DNA of 8,917 nt, taken from positions 1 to 8,917 of the forward strand of contig CAXYYA010000078.1 of the NCBI GenBank assembly GCA_964293155.1, in the 5' to 3' direction. The DNA comes from JAQVEB01 sp028698105. Lineage in GTDB: Bacteria > Bacteroidota > Bacteroidia > Bacteroidales > Dysgonomonadaceae. Below the pieces are notes generated by a model. It searched no databases. It was given only the letters and a program-made list of their open reading frames with translations, and had not been told where the DNA came from. Within the stretch, counting starts at the first letter, position 1. Every line of letters starts with the position of its first letter. The position numbers were made by a program, and so were the translations under genes. Below are positions 1-6,083 of the stretch, piece after piece.

Positions 1-20
1 TCTCCAACTAATGTTCGACC

Positions 21-77
21 TAATTTCTCTCTCCTTTTGGAGAGAGTACCCGCAGAGGGAGAGAGGCTGGGGAGTCC
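21..77. repeat. Palindromic REP-like intergenic repeat
   Basis: A perfect 8-bp stem CTCTCTCC/GGAGAGAG (27-34 and 39-46) encloses a TTTT loop. It is followed by a second purine-rich block (GAGGGAGAGAGGCTGGGG, about 55-72) that can also pair with the CTCTCTCC arm. From memory, the general pattern (pyrimidine arm, purine arm, CCCGCAGAGGG bridge, GAGAGGCTGGGG tail) resembles short palindromic repeats scattered between genes in many Bacteroidetes genomes, but copy number cannot be seen here. It lies downstream of the minus-strand CD225 operon and contains no gene. The role could be transcript 3'-end protection or that of a non-autonomous mobile repeat. Confidence 0.45.
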
Positions 78-106
78 CGATAGATACTATGATAATATTT
101 ATCGTG

Positions 107-151
107 GGCTTTTGGCTCTTTGTTGAACAGTTCACCACCGTGCTAAAAGCC
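107..151. other. Imperfect inverted repeat downstream of the CD225 operon
   Basis: GGCTTTTGGC (107-116) pairs with GCTAAAAGCC (142-151) over 10 bp with one G·T pair, around a 25-nt loop. It lies 54 nt beyond the stop of the last gene of the minus-strand operon. No T-tract follows it in either direction, so it is not a standard intrinsic terminator. It may be a processed 3' stem or another palindromic repeat. The rest of 1-204 holds no gene that I can support. Confidence 0.25.
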
Positions 152-204
152 AACCATTTGTCCAAAATTACATCAGTTATTTTTTAAATATTACTTAACC
201 GTTT

Positions 205-636
205 TTAATAGGCACTTCCTCCTCCCGACATAGACTCGATGGCTTGCATGTACTGCTCCATGAAACTTTTCGTAAAGCCCGTTGCAAACATAATAATATT
301 GAGGATCAATATCGCGACAGCTACTCCAAGGGTAACAAACATCCATGTTTTTGCCGTGCGCGAAGCCGTTTCGGCAGCGGCGTATTCCTTGTTGTAAAAA
401 AGCCTGTCCACCTTGTTGGCATTCACGATAGCCACAATGCCGATAAGCGCAAAAATATTACAGCAAAACACAAACGGGATGAAAGTCGCCAGAATGGATT
501 CCAGCATCCAGTTTTTCGGCTTCGCCGGCGGGATGTCGGGCGATGCGTACTGCGTTACGGGAACCGACGGAGGCGTTTGAACGGGCTCCGTATTGGGGTA
601 TTGCGGGGGCTGATAGCCGGTATTTTCGTTTTCCAT
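205..636 (-). CDS. CD225/dispanin-family small membrane protein
   Basis: The protein has 143 aa. Residues 1-41 are a Pro/Gln/Thr-rich, probably disordered cytoplasmic tail. Residues about 42-118 match the CD225 (dispanin, IFITM-like) pattern: a first hydrophobic segment (about 46-71, with NWMLESILATF and the twin Cys58-Cys59), a basic/polar loop whose residues NKEYAAAETASRTAKTW are typical of the family, and a second membrane segment (about 98-118). The C-terminus is a short amphipathic tail ending in GGGSAY. It is the last gene of a three-gene operon, 9 nt after the GYF_2-CD225 gene, whose membrane half it resembles; the two probably arose by duplication. Bacterial CD225 proteins have no settled biochemical role, so membrane organisation or partner binding is only inference. 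No Shine-Dalgarno is visible, as is usual in this phylum. Confidence 0.85.
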   Translation of the reverse strand: MENENTGYQPPQYPNTEPVQTPPSVPVTQYASPDIPPAKPKNWMLESILATFIPFVFCCNIFALIGIVAIVNANKVDRLFYNKEYAAAETASRTAKTWMFVTLGVAVAILILNIIMFATGFTKSFMEQYMQAIESMSGGGSAY

Positions 637-645
637 AACCGAAAG

Positions 646-1215
646 TTAAGAGGAGATCAGATTACTCAATCCTGCCATAGAACCCGCAAAAACAATAAGC
701 AGAATGATCCCGATAACAAATAACGCTACCCAGGCAATGGATATCCACAGTGTGATTCGCGTCCATTTTCCGGCTTGCCGCGAAGAATCGGCGGCTTCGT
801 TGTAGTTTCCTCTGTTGTGGTACGATTCCACTTGCGAGGAGTACACTATCGCGATGATACCCAGCAAACTAAGGAAGCTTCCGCACAACACCAACGGTAA
901 AAACGTCACCAGGATGGATTCAATCAGGTACGTTCTTGGGAGCGGCGGTTTAACTTCCGGGTTGGTTGCGGCATTGGGATAACCTGCGGGTTGCGGTACA
1001 ACCGAAGGTTGTGTTTGCACGGTTGGAGCCGCCTGGGCAACTACGGGATCGGCAAAAATGTATTGCAATTCCGATACCTCATCGGCGCGCGTCCACTGGC
1101 TCATTCCCTGTGTCCACACAAGGGTTTCTTTTTTGATGTGCTCGTTTTTAAGCCCTTCGGGTGAGAAAGTTCCTTTCTGCGTCCCTTCGTTATCAATGTA
1201 AAAATACTGGTTCAT
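646..1215 (-). CDS. GYF_2 domain – CD225 domain membrane protein
   Basis: The protein has 189 aa. Residues 1-54 form a GYF_2 (DUF4339) domain: it begins QYFYIDNEGTQKGTFS, has LVWTQGM at 32-38 followed by W41, and ends ELQYIF. In this family the domain is a small protein-interaction module related to proline-rich-peptide binders. Residues about 57-92 are a Pro/Gln/Ala linker. Residues about 93-178 are a CD225 unit with two hydrophobic segments (about 98-124 and 154-177), containing YLIESILVTFLPLVLCG and the conserved loop NYNEAADSSRQAGKW. It lies 15 nt after the lipoprotein gene and 9 nt before a second CD225 gene, so it is almost certainly cotranscribed with both. The GYF_2 domain may bind the Pro-rich tail of the downstream CD225 protein; that is inference. 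The start is ATG with no Shine-Dalgarno. Confidence 0.88.
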   Translation of the reverse strand: MNQYFYIDNEGTQKGTFSPEGLKNEHIKKETLVWTQGMSQWTRADEVSELQYIFADPVVAQAAPTVQTQPSVVPQPAGYPNAATNPEVKPPLPRTYLIESILVTFLPLVLCGSFLSLLGIIAIVYSSQVESYHNRGNYNEAADSSRQAGKWTRITLWISIAWVALFVIGIILLIVFAGSMAGLSNLISS

Positions 1216-1230
1216 AGAAGATGATATTAA

Positions 1231-1638
1231 TTATTTGTATTTATCGGGTGTAACAATGATGGAATGGATAATCGCGGCATCGGCATTGCGGTAAAAATAC
1301 TGCAAAGTAATGTCGTTGTCTCTGAAAATACGAAGATCGGGATTGTTCATCACCGCTGTATGGATGTTTTTTTCCATTGTCTGTTCCATGGCGCTTATCA
1401 GCGAATCGGGAGAGTTGGTATTCATGATGGTGTAGTAATACTGAAACTCGTTGTTCTCACTCACCGCCGCGCTATCGAAACGCGTGTATTGATCGAGCAT
1501 CACCGGCGTGGAAATATTCAGATCCACAGCCATTTGATTCAGTTGTTTATGCAGAGCCTTATCCCCCGAAGTGCATTGCACTAAAAAAAGCGAAAACAGG
1601 AAAAAGAAAAGAGCAGTGAAGATAAATGTTTTTCTCAT
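1231..1638 (-). CDS. Small putative lipoprotein of unknown function
   Basis: The protein has 135 aa. Residues 1-21 form a lipoprotein signal peptide: Arg2-Lys3, then a very Phe/Leu-rich core, then lipobox LVQC with Cys22 as the predicted lipidated residue. The mature part (about 114 aa) is soluble, mixed alpha/beta in character and has no motif I recognise. After Cys22 comes TSGDK, without a strongly acidic surface-export signal, so inner leaflet versus cell surface is undecided. It is the first gene of the operon lipoprotein – GYF_2-CD225 – CD225, with a good -7 promoter element 26 nt upstream of its ATG. The arrangement suggests an envelope function shared with the two membrane proteins, but nothing in the sequence fixes it. 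Confidence 0.75.
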   Translation of the reverse strand: MRKTFIFTALFFFLFSLFLVQCTSGDKALHKQLNQMAVDLNISTPVMLDQYTRFDSAAVSENNEFQYYYTIMNTNSPDSLISAMEQTMEKNIHTAVMNNPDLRIFRDNDITLQYFYRNADAAIIHSIIVTPDKYK

Positions 1639-1663
1639 CCGATTAAAATCTTGAATTATTTCA

Positions 1664-1671
1664 CAAAGTTA
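1664..1671 (-). promoter_or_regulatory. Promoter -7 element of the lipoprotein/CD225 operon
   Basis: Read on the minus strand this is TAACTTTG, an exact match to the Bacteroidetes -7 consensus TAnnTTTG. Transcription would start near 1656-1659, about 20 nt before the ATG at 1638. No good TTG is seen at the expected -33 distance (around 1690-1695), only a TTCTTC run, so the call rests on the -7 box and its position. Confidence 0.5.
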
Positions 1672-1749
1672 AAAAAGTTTTAATGTGCGAAGAAGAAAAA
1701 GTCGGTATTTTTACGCATATTCCATAAAAAGCCTCATTATAAGCGTTAT

Positions 1750-1786
1750 AAAAACATTGGCAGAGTGTCTCACGACATTCTGCCAA
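1750..1786 (-). terminator. Intrinsic terminator (minus strand)
   Basis: The arms 1757-1769 and 1774-1786 form a 13-bp stem (TTGGCAGA…, one G·T pair) closed by a 4-nt loop. On the minus strand the hairpin is followed at once by TGTTTTTA. This is the cleanest intrinsic terminator in the window. It would end the candidate small RNA and also any read-through from dgt. Confidence 0.7.
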
Positions 1787-1828
1787 ACTTGTTAACCTTA
1801 AATCTAATACTATTATGAAAAAACCACG
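1750..1828 (-). ncRNA. Candidate small RNA (about 80 nt) with own promoter and terminator
   Basis: On the minus strand a near-ideal promoter (1832-1863) is followed by a non-coding stretch of about 40 nt and then a strong hairpin with a T-tract ending near 1750. The transcript would run from about 1828 to 1750. Its 5' part contains GTGGTTTTTTCATAATAG followed by an AT-rich segment ending AAGGTTAAC. I believe I have seen this wording repeatedly in Bacteroidales intergenic regions, but that is recollection and cannot be tested here. It starts about 90 nt beyond the dgt stop and ends about 80 nt before the next promoter, so it does not look like the 3' end of dgt or the leader of the lipoprotein gene. 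An alternative is that the hairpin simply terminates dgt. Confidence 0.5.
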
Positions 1829-1831
1829 ATG

Positions 1832-1863
1832 CAAATATAAAAAAGAAATTAAAAACAACCAAA
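1832..1863 (-). promoter_or_regulatory. Strong Bacteroidetes-type promoter of the candidate small RNA
   Basis: On the minus strand TTTG (1860-1863) is followed, 20 nt later, by TATATTTG (1832-1839). Both boxes match the Bacteroidetes sigma-A (-33 TTTG / -7 TAnnTTTG) consensus exactly, with T-rich spacer sequence. Transcription should begin near 1826-1828. Confidence 0.65.
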
Positions 1864-1920
1864 TAATTTCAATAAAAAATAAAAATTATTTTAAATATAT
1901 CAATTTGTTACTTTTTAGTG

Positions 1921-3252
1921 TCAAATTACTGGCAAACCCATCCCGGTTATCTTCCGATAAAGGTCGAGCGCATATACATCTGTCATGCCCGAAACGTAGT
2001 CAATCATTGATTGTATCTTGCCGTAGGTATCGGAAGCATCAATTTCATACTGTTCCGGTATTCTTTCCAGCAAAATCCGCGAGTAAGCATGCGTTGGCGT
2101 TTGCACGGCGTGAACAAATTTTTCGAGTAAAAAACCGATGATCCGGTAGCCGGCCAATTCAATATCCAGCACATCTTTTGATTTGTAAATATTGGCTACC
2201 GCAAATTCCGAACAGGTTTTGTAAGCCGATTTGGCTTTTTCGGGAATGTGTTTGATGATGGAACCCTGAAAACTGCCTTCAAGAATCGCTTCCTCGTTTT
2301 GCAGAAAAACACCGGAACAGGCATCCACCAGCAACCCGATAACGCTGGCGCGTAAATAGGCGATCTGTTCGTTCACGTCGCTCACCAACCGCAGGTTTTG
2401 CTGTTTTTTGGCCAACTTTTCGCCTTCGAAGAAGCCCAGCAGCAATTCAACCGCTTTTTCCGTTGTTACCAGATGCAACTTGTGCGCGTCTTCTATATCC
2501 ATCACCTGATAACAAATGTCGTCGGCGGCTTCCACGAGATAGACCAACGGAAAGCGCGCGAATTTTGCCGGATTCTCGTTCAACTGCGTGATGCCCAGCT
2601 CTTGCGCGATGCGCCGGTAACTGCTCTCTTCGGAAGCGAAAAAACCGAATTTGTTTTTGCCGCCGCTTAATTCCGATGAAAACGGGTACTTCACGATAGA
2701 CGCAAGCGTGGAATACGTCATCGCGAAGCCGCCCTTGCGCCGCCCCCGAAACTGGTGCATGAGCAGCCGTACGGCGTTGGCATTCCCTTCAAAACAGGTG
2801 AAATCCGTCCACCGGCCGCCTTCCGCCTCAACCTGCGGCTGAAGTTTTTGGCCCTCTCCTTCGGAGAAAAAAGTAGATATGGCTTTTTCGCCCGAATGCC
2901 CGAAGGGCGGGTTTCCCAGATCATGCGCCAGGCACGCGGCCGAAACAATGGAACCGATCTCTTCGAAATGCGCCGCCGATGCGGGGTGTTTTTTCCGCAG
3001 CTCACGCCCGACGATCTCGCCGAGCGAACGCCCTACGCTTGCCACTTCGAGGCTGTGCGTGAGCCGGTTGTGGACAAAAATACTGCCGGGAAGCGGAAAA
3101 ACCTGCGTTTTGTTCTGCAACCGCCGGAACGGCGACGAAAAGATCAGCCGGTCGTAATCGCGCTGATACTCTGTTCGTTCGTGTATTTTCCCATCGTGAT
3201 ACGCTTCGAGTCCGAAACGCTTTACCGATAACAGTTGCTCCCACTTCATCAT
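1921..3252 (-). CDS. dgt: Deoxyguanosinetriphosphate triphosphohydrolase-like protein (dNTPase)
   Basis: The protein has 443 aa and belongs to the HD-domain dNTP triphosphohydrolases, cytoplasmic enzymes that cleave dNTPs to deoxynucleoside plus triphosphate and so help set dNTP pools. The N-terminal block (about 26-53) holds RTEYQRDYDRLIFSSPFRRL, the family signature. The metal-binding H…HD…D set is visible: His66 in NRLTHSLEVA, His110-Asp111 in AHDLGNPPFGHSGE, and Asp244 in EAADDICY. A conserved FEGNAN lies at 154-159. The C-terminal half is helical. Length fits the shorter dGTPase-like group better than E. coli Dgt (505 aa), so substrate preference may not be strictly dGTP. Two ATGs stand in tandem (3250-3252 and 3247-3249) and either could be used. 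The gene is divergent from feoAB, with a matching promoter upstream and no close downstream partner. Confidence 0.95.
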   Translation of the reverse strand: MMKWEQLLSVKRFGLEAYHDGKIHERTEYQRDYDRLIFSSPFRRLQNKTQVFPLPGSIFVHNRLTHSLEVASVGRSLGEIVGRELRKKHPASAAHFEEIGSIVSAACLAHDLGNPPFGHSGEKAISTFFSEGEGQKLQPQVEAEGGRWTDFTCFEGNANAVRLLMHQFRGRRKGGFAMTYSTLASIVKYPFSSELSGGKNKFGFFASEESSYRRIAQELGITQLNENPAKFARFPLVYLVEAADDICYQVMDIEDAHKLHLVTTEKAVELLLGFFEGEKLAKKQQNLRLVSDVNEQIAYLRASVIGLLVDACSGVFLQNEEAILEGSFQGSIIKHIPEKAKSAYKTCSEFAVANIYKSKDVLDIELAGYRIIGFLLEKFVHAVQTPTHAYSRILLERIPEQYEIDASDTYGKIQSMIDYVSGMTDVYALDLYRKITGMGLPVI

Positions 3253-3278
3253 GAAACTTGTTTTCTGATTATTTCAGG

Positions 3279-3308
3279 CAAAGTTACGATAAAATTTATC
3301 GGCTACAA
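3279..3308 (-). promoter_or_regulatory. Promoter of dgt
   Basis: On the minus strand TTG (3306-3308) is followed after 19 nt by TAACTTTG (3279-3286), matching the Bacteroidetes -33/-7 consensus. The expected start is near 3273, giving a leader of about 20 nt before the ATG at 3252. Confidence 0.6.
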
Positions 3309-3412
3309 TCAATCCGGCTCCTCTTCTTTCACCGGCAACCGATTTAATCATCCTTATTTAAAACAATTATAAATAAATGGCTCAAAAGTGCCTTTCTTAG
3401 CCAAAAAATGTG

Positions 3413-3420
3413 CATCTTTG
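3413..3420 (+). promoter_or_regulatory. Probable -7 element of feoAB
   Basis: CATCTTTG differs from TAnnTTTG only at the first base and lies 36 nt before the ATG at 3457. No convincing -33 TTG is seen at the usual distance. Its position inside the longer open frame argues that the upstream GTG at 3388 is not the translation start. I see no clear Fur box in 3309-3412. Confidence 0.42.
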
Positions 3421-3456
3421 CATTTCCAAATCATTCCAAACAAAAGATTCGCATTT

Positions 3457-5934
3457 ATGAGGCTTTCCGAACTGCAAACCGGCGAAAGAGCGTTCATCCT
3501 GAAGGTGAACGGCAGCGGCGCGTTCAGAAAGCGCATCCTCGAAATGGGATTCGTGCGCGCGCAGGAAGTGAAATCCATCCTCAACGCGCCGCTCAAAGAC
3601 CCCATCAAATACGAGATCATGGACTATGAAGTCTCGCTGCGGAGAAGCGAAGCCGTGATGATTGAAATAGCGATGCTACGGGAAGATGTAAAAGACCTTC
3701 CTGTTTCGGAAGAATACAATGAGAATGACCGGTTATCCGAGCCTCCACGACGCCACCGGAGGCGAATGCGCAAACAGCATCGCGAGAGCGGCGAAAAAAC
3801 GATAAGCGTTGCTTTGGTTGGAAACCCCAACAGCGGAAAAACATCCATTTTCAACCTTGCGTCGGGCGCGCACGAACATGTCGGGAATTACAGCGGCGTT
3901 ACGGTTGACTCCAAAGAAGGAACACTGCGCCACAACGGCTACACGTTTAAACTGGTGGATTTGCCGGGTACGTACTCGCTGGCGGCTTACACGCCGGAAG
4001 AACTTTACGTGAGAAAATTCATTACCGAAGGCAACCCCGACGTCATCATCAACGTGGTGGCGGCTTCGGCGCTGGAACGAAACCTTTACCTGACCACCGA
4101 ACTGATTGATATGGAAGCGCCCATGGTCATCGCCCTCAACATGTACGATGAGTTGGAGCAAAGCAAGCGCACGTTCGATTACGATTCGCTTGCCACAATG
4201 ATCGGCACGCCCATTGTTCCCACGGTGGGAAAACGGGGGCAGGGCATTCCGCAGTTGCTCAACGAAGTCATTAAATGCTATGAATCGGATGACGAACAGA
4301 AGGAGCGTCCGCGAATTCCGTACGGAAGAGTGCTTGAGCGTGCCATTGATATTATGACGCGTGAACTGAGCGGTTCCGATATTTCGTTTTTACACCTTCC
4401 CGCGCGTTACCTCAGCATAAAACTGCTGGAAGGCGATGCCGATATGGAACAACTGATCGCGCAACTGCCCAAACGTGCCGAAATACTTGCGCGCAGAGAC
4501 AAAGAGCGCGCCTACATCGAAAAACTGCTGCGCGAAGACCCCGAATCGGCTTTCACCAATTCCCGGTACGGATTTATCGCGGGCGGACTGGAGGAGACAC
4601 TGAGCGAACGCACACACTTTCACGAGCGCACCCGATTGATAGACAGTCTTGTAACCAACAAATACATCGGATTCCCGATGTTCTTCCTGTTCATGTGGAT
4701 CATGTTTGAAGCCACGTTTAAGCTGGGCGAATATCCGCAACGCGGCATCGAGTGGCTGGTGCAGGCGCTTGGCAACCTCATAAACGGACACATGGCCGAA
4801 GGGCCGCTCAAAGACCTTATCGTGGACGGCATTATCGGCGGCGTAGGCGGTGTAATCGTTTTTTTGCCCAATATTGTTATCCTGTACCTGTTTATCGCTT
4901 TCATGGAAGATTCCGGTTACATGTCGCGCGCAGCCTTCATCATGGATAAGGTAATGCACCGCATGGGGCTGCACGGAAAATCGTTTATCCCGCTGCTCAT
5001 GGGTTTTGGGTGCAACGTTCCGGCCATTATGTCCACGCGCACCATCGAGAGCCGGAGCAGCCGCATGATCACCATGCTCATTGTGCCGTTCATGTCGTGC
5101 AGCGCGCGGCTGCCGGTATATATCCTTTTCGTGGGCGCTTTTTTCAGTAAATACGCCAGCGTTGTGCTGCTGGGCTTGTATGCCGTAGGCATATTGCTCG
5201 CAGTGCTCACTGCGCGCATGCTCCGCAAATGGATGTTCACCAAAGAAGATACGCCATTTGTGATGGAACTGCCGCCGTACCGCATGCCCACCTTTAAATC
5301 GGTAACCACGCACATGTGGGATCGTTCGTACCAATATTTAAAGAAAATGGGCGGGCCTATTCTGCTGGCCTCCATCGTAATCTGGTTTTTGGGATACTTC
5401 CCGCAGCACAAAACACGCGATGCCGCTCTCGACCGGCAAATTGCACAGATCGAAACCCTATCGGCCGATAAGGCCGAAAAAGCTGAAAAGATATCGGAGT
5501 TGGAACGCCTTCGCGACATAGAGCATCAGGAAAATTCCTATATCGGACAGATAGGGAAGTTTATCGAACCCGTGATGCGCCCGATGGGATTCGACTGGAA
5601 AATATCGGTGAGCCTGCTTTCCGGAATGGCGGCGAAAGAGATCGTGGTAAGCACCATGAGCGTACTCTACACCGGCGACAGCGAAAATCAGGCCTCGCTA
5701 CAGGAACGGCTCAAGCAGGAAACGCATCCCGACGGCTCGCCCGTATTCTCGTTTTGGGTGATCATCGCCTTTTTGCTCTTCGTGCTGATCTATTTTCCCT
5801 GTATTGCAACCATCGTGGCCATAAAAGAAGAGTCGCACTCGTGGAAATGGGCGCTGTTCAGCATTGTTTATTCCACAGGTCTGGCGTGGCTGGTTGCGTT
5901 TTTGGTGTATCAGATTGGGAGTTTGGTGGGATAG
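3457..5934 (+). CDS. feoB: Fused ferrous iron transport protein FeoA-FeoB
   Basis: The protein has 825 aa from the ATG at 3457. Residues 1 to about 73 are a FeoA (SH3-like) domain starting MRLSELQTGERAFI with KRILEMGF. A very basic linker (RRHRRRMRKQ) leads to the FeoB G domain: G1 GNPNSGKT (122-129), G3 DLPG (168-171), G4 NMYD (228-231) and TVGKRGQG. A helical GDI-like region follows. The membrane part carries the two Gate regions with conserved Cys519 (FGCNVPAIM) and Cys548 (FMSCSARLPVY), then GMAAKEIVVSTMSVLY. A charged, coiled-coil-like insert (about 654-695, DRQIAQIETLSADKAEKAEK) sits between membrane segments. It imports Fe(II) across the inner membrane, driven or gated by nucleotide hydrolysis. 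The A-B fusion is common in Bacteroidetes. A longer GTG frame from 3388 exists, but it overlaps the likely promoter and lacks family similarity. No FeoC follows. Composition is GC-rich compared with the next gene. Confidence 0.95.
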   Translation: MRLSELQTGERAFILKVNGSGAFRKRILEMGFVRAQEVKSILNAPLKDPIKYEIMDYEVSLRRSEAVMIEIAMLREDVKDLPVSEEYNENDRLSEPPRRHRRRMRKQHRESGEKTISVALVGNPNSGKTSIFNLASGAHEHVGNYSGVTVDSKEGTLRHNGYTFKLVDLPGTYSLAAYTPEELYVRKFITEGNPDVIINVVAASALERNLYLTTELIDMEAPMVIALNMYDELEQSKRTFDYDSLATMIGTPIVPTVGKRGQGIPQLLNEVIKCYESDDEQKERPRIPYGRVLERAIDIMTRELSGSDISFLHLPARYLSIKLLEGDADMEQLIAQLPKRAEILARRDKERAYIEKLLREDPESAFTNSRYGFIAGGLEETLSERTHFHERTRLIDSLVTNKYIGFPMFFLFMWIMFEATFKLGEYPQRGIEWLVQALGNLINGHMAEGPLKDLIVDGIIGGVGGVIVFLPNIVILYLFIAFMEDSGYMSRAAFIMDKVMHRMGLHGKSFIPLLMGFGCNVPAIMSTRTIESRSSRMITMLIVPFMSCSARLPVYILFVGAFFSKYASVVLLGLYAVGILLAVLTARMLRKWMFTKEDTPFVMELPPYRMPTFKSVTTHMWDRSYQYLKKMGGPILLASIVIWFLGYFPQHKTRDAALDRQIAQIETLSADKAEKAEKISELERLRDIEHQENSYIGQIGKFIEPVMRPMGFDWKISVSLLSGMAAKEIVVSTMSVLYTGDSENQASLQERLKQETHPDGSPVFSFWVIIAFLLFVLIYFPCIATIVAIKEESHSWKWALFSIVYSTGLAWLVAFLVYQIGSLVG

Positions 5935-6083
5935 TAACTAATTAAAAGACAAACCAACATACAATTTAAAACTTGTGAGAGTAAAGGATTTTATAATGAA
6001 AAAGTTGCGTATATTTGCATATTATATAAAATTGTAGAAAAAAGGAAAGCGAAAAGTAAAACTACAATATCCGAGAATAAACA
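5935..6083 (+). promoter_or_regulatory. Intergenic region with promoter of the HEPN/antitoxin/PIN operon
   Basis: TATATTTG at 6010-6017 matches the -7 consensus TAnnTTTG exactly. At the -33 distance there is only TTTT (5989-5992), so the upstream box is weak. Transcription would begin near 6024, leaving a leader of about 60 nt before the ATG at 6084. No hairpin terminator for feoAB is evident in this stretch. It marks the change from GC-rich to AT-rich sequence. Confidence 0.5.

Noticed and set aside
107..151. Intrinsic terminator of the CD225 operon
   Set aside because: The hairpin has a long 25-nt loop and no following T-tract on the minus strand, so it is listed only as an inverted repeat.
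1661..1858. Minus-strand 65-codon open frame across the dgt–lipoprotein gap
   Set aside because: It spans the small-RNA promoter start, the terminator hairpin and the next promoter, and its composition is not protein-like.
1815..2141. Plus-strand open frame beginning MKKPRCKYKK
   Set aside because: It runs antisense through the candidate small-RNA promoter and into the 3' end of dgt. The AT-rich start and lack of any recognisable protein features mark it as spurious.
2755..3231. Plus-strand frame antisense to dgt
   Set aside because: It lies entirely opposite the conserved HD and FEGNA regions of dgt, with no domain of its own.
3309..3400. Fur box upstream of feoAB
   Set aside because: The AT-rich stretch around 3345-3380 lacks a convincing 19-bp palindrome, so iron regulation is plausible from function but not shown by sequence.
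4390..5334. Long (314-codon) antisense frame inside feoB
   Set aside because: FeoB on the plus strand is fully supported by its G motifs and Gate motifs. The antisense product is His/Arg-rich low-complexity, a typical shadow in GC-rich coding DNA.
5997..6038. Tiny plus-strand ORF MKKLRIFAYYIKL
   Set aside because: It overlaps the promoter -7 box and would start upstream of the predicted transcription start. It is only 13 codons long.
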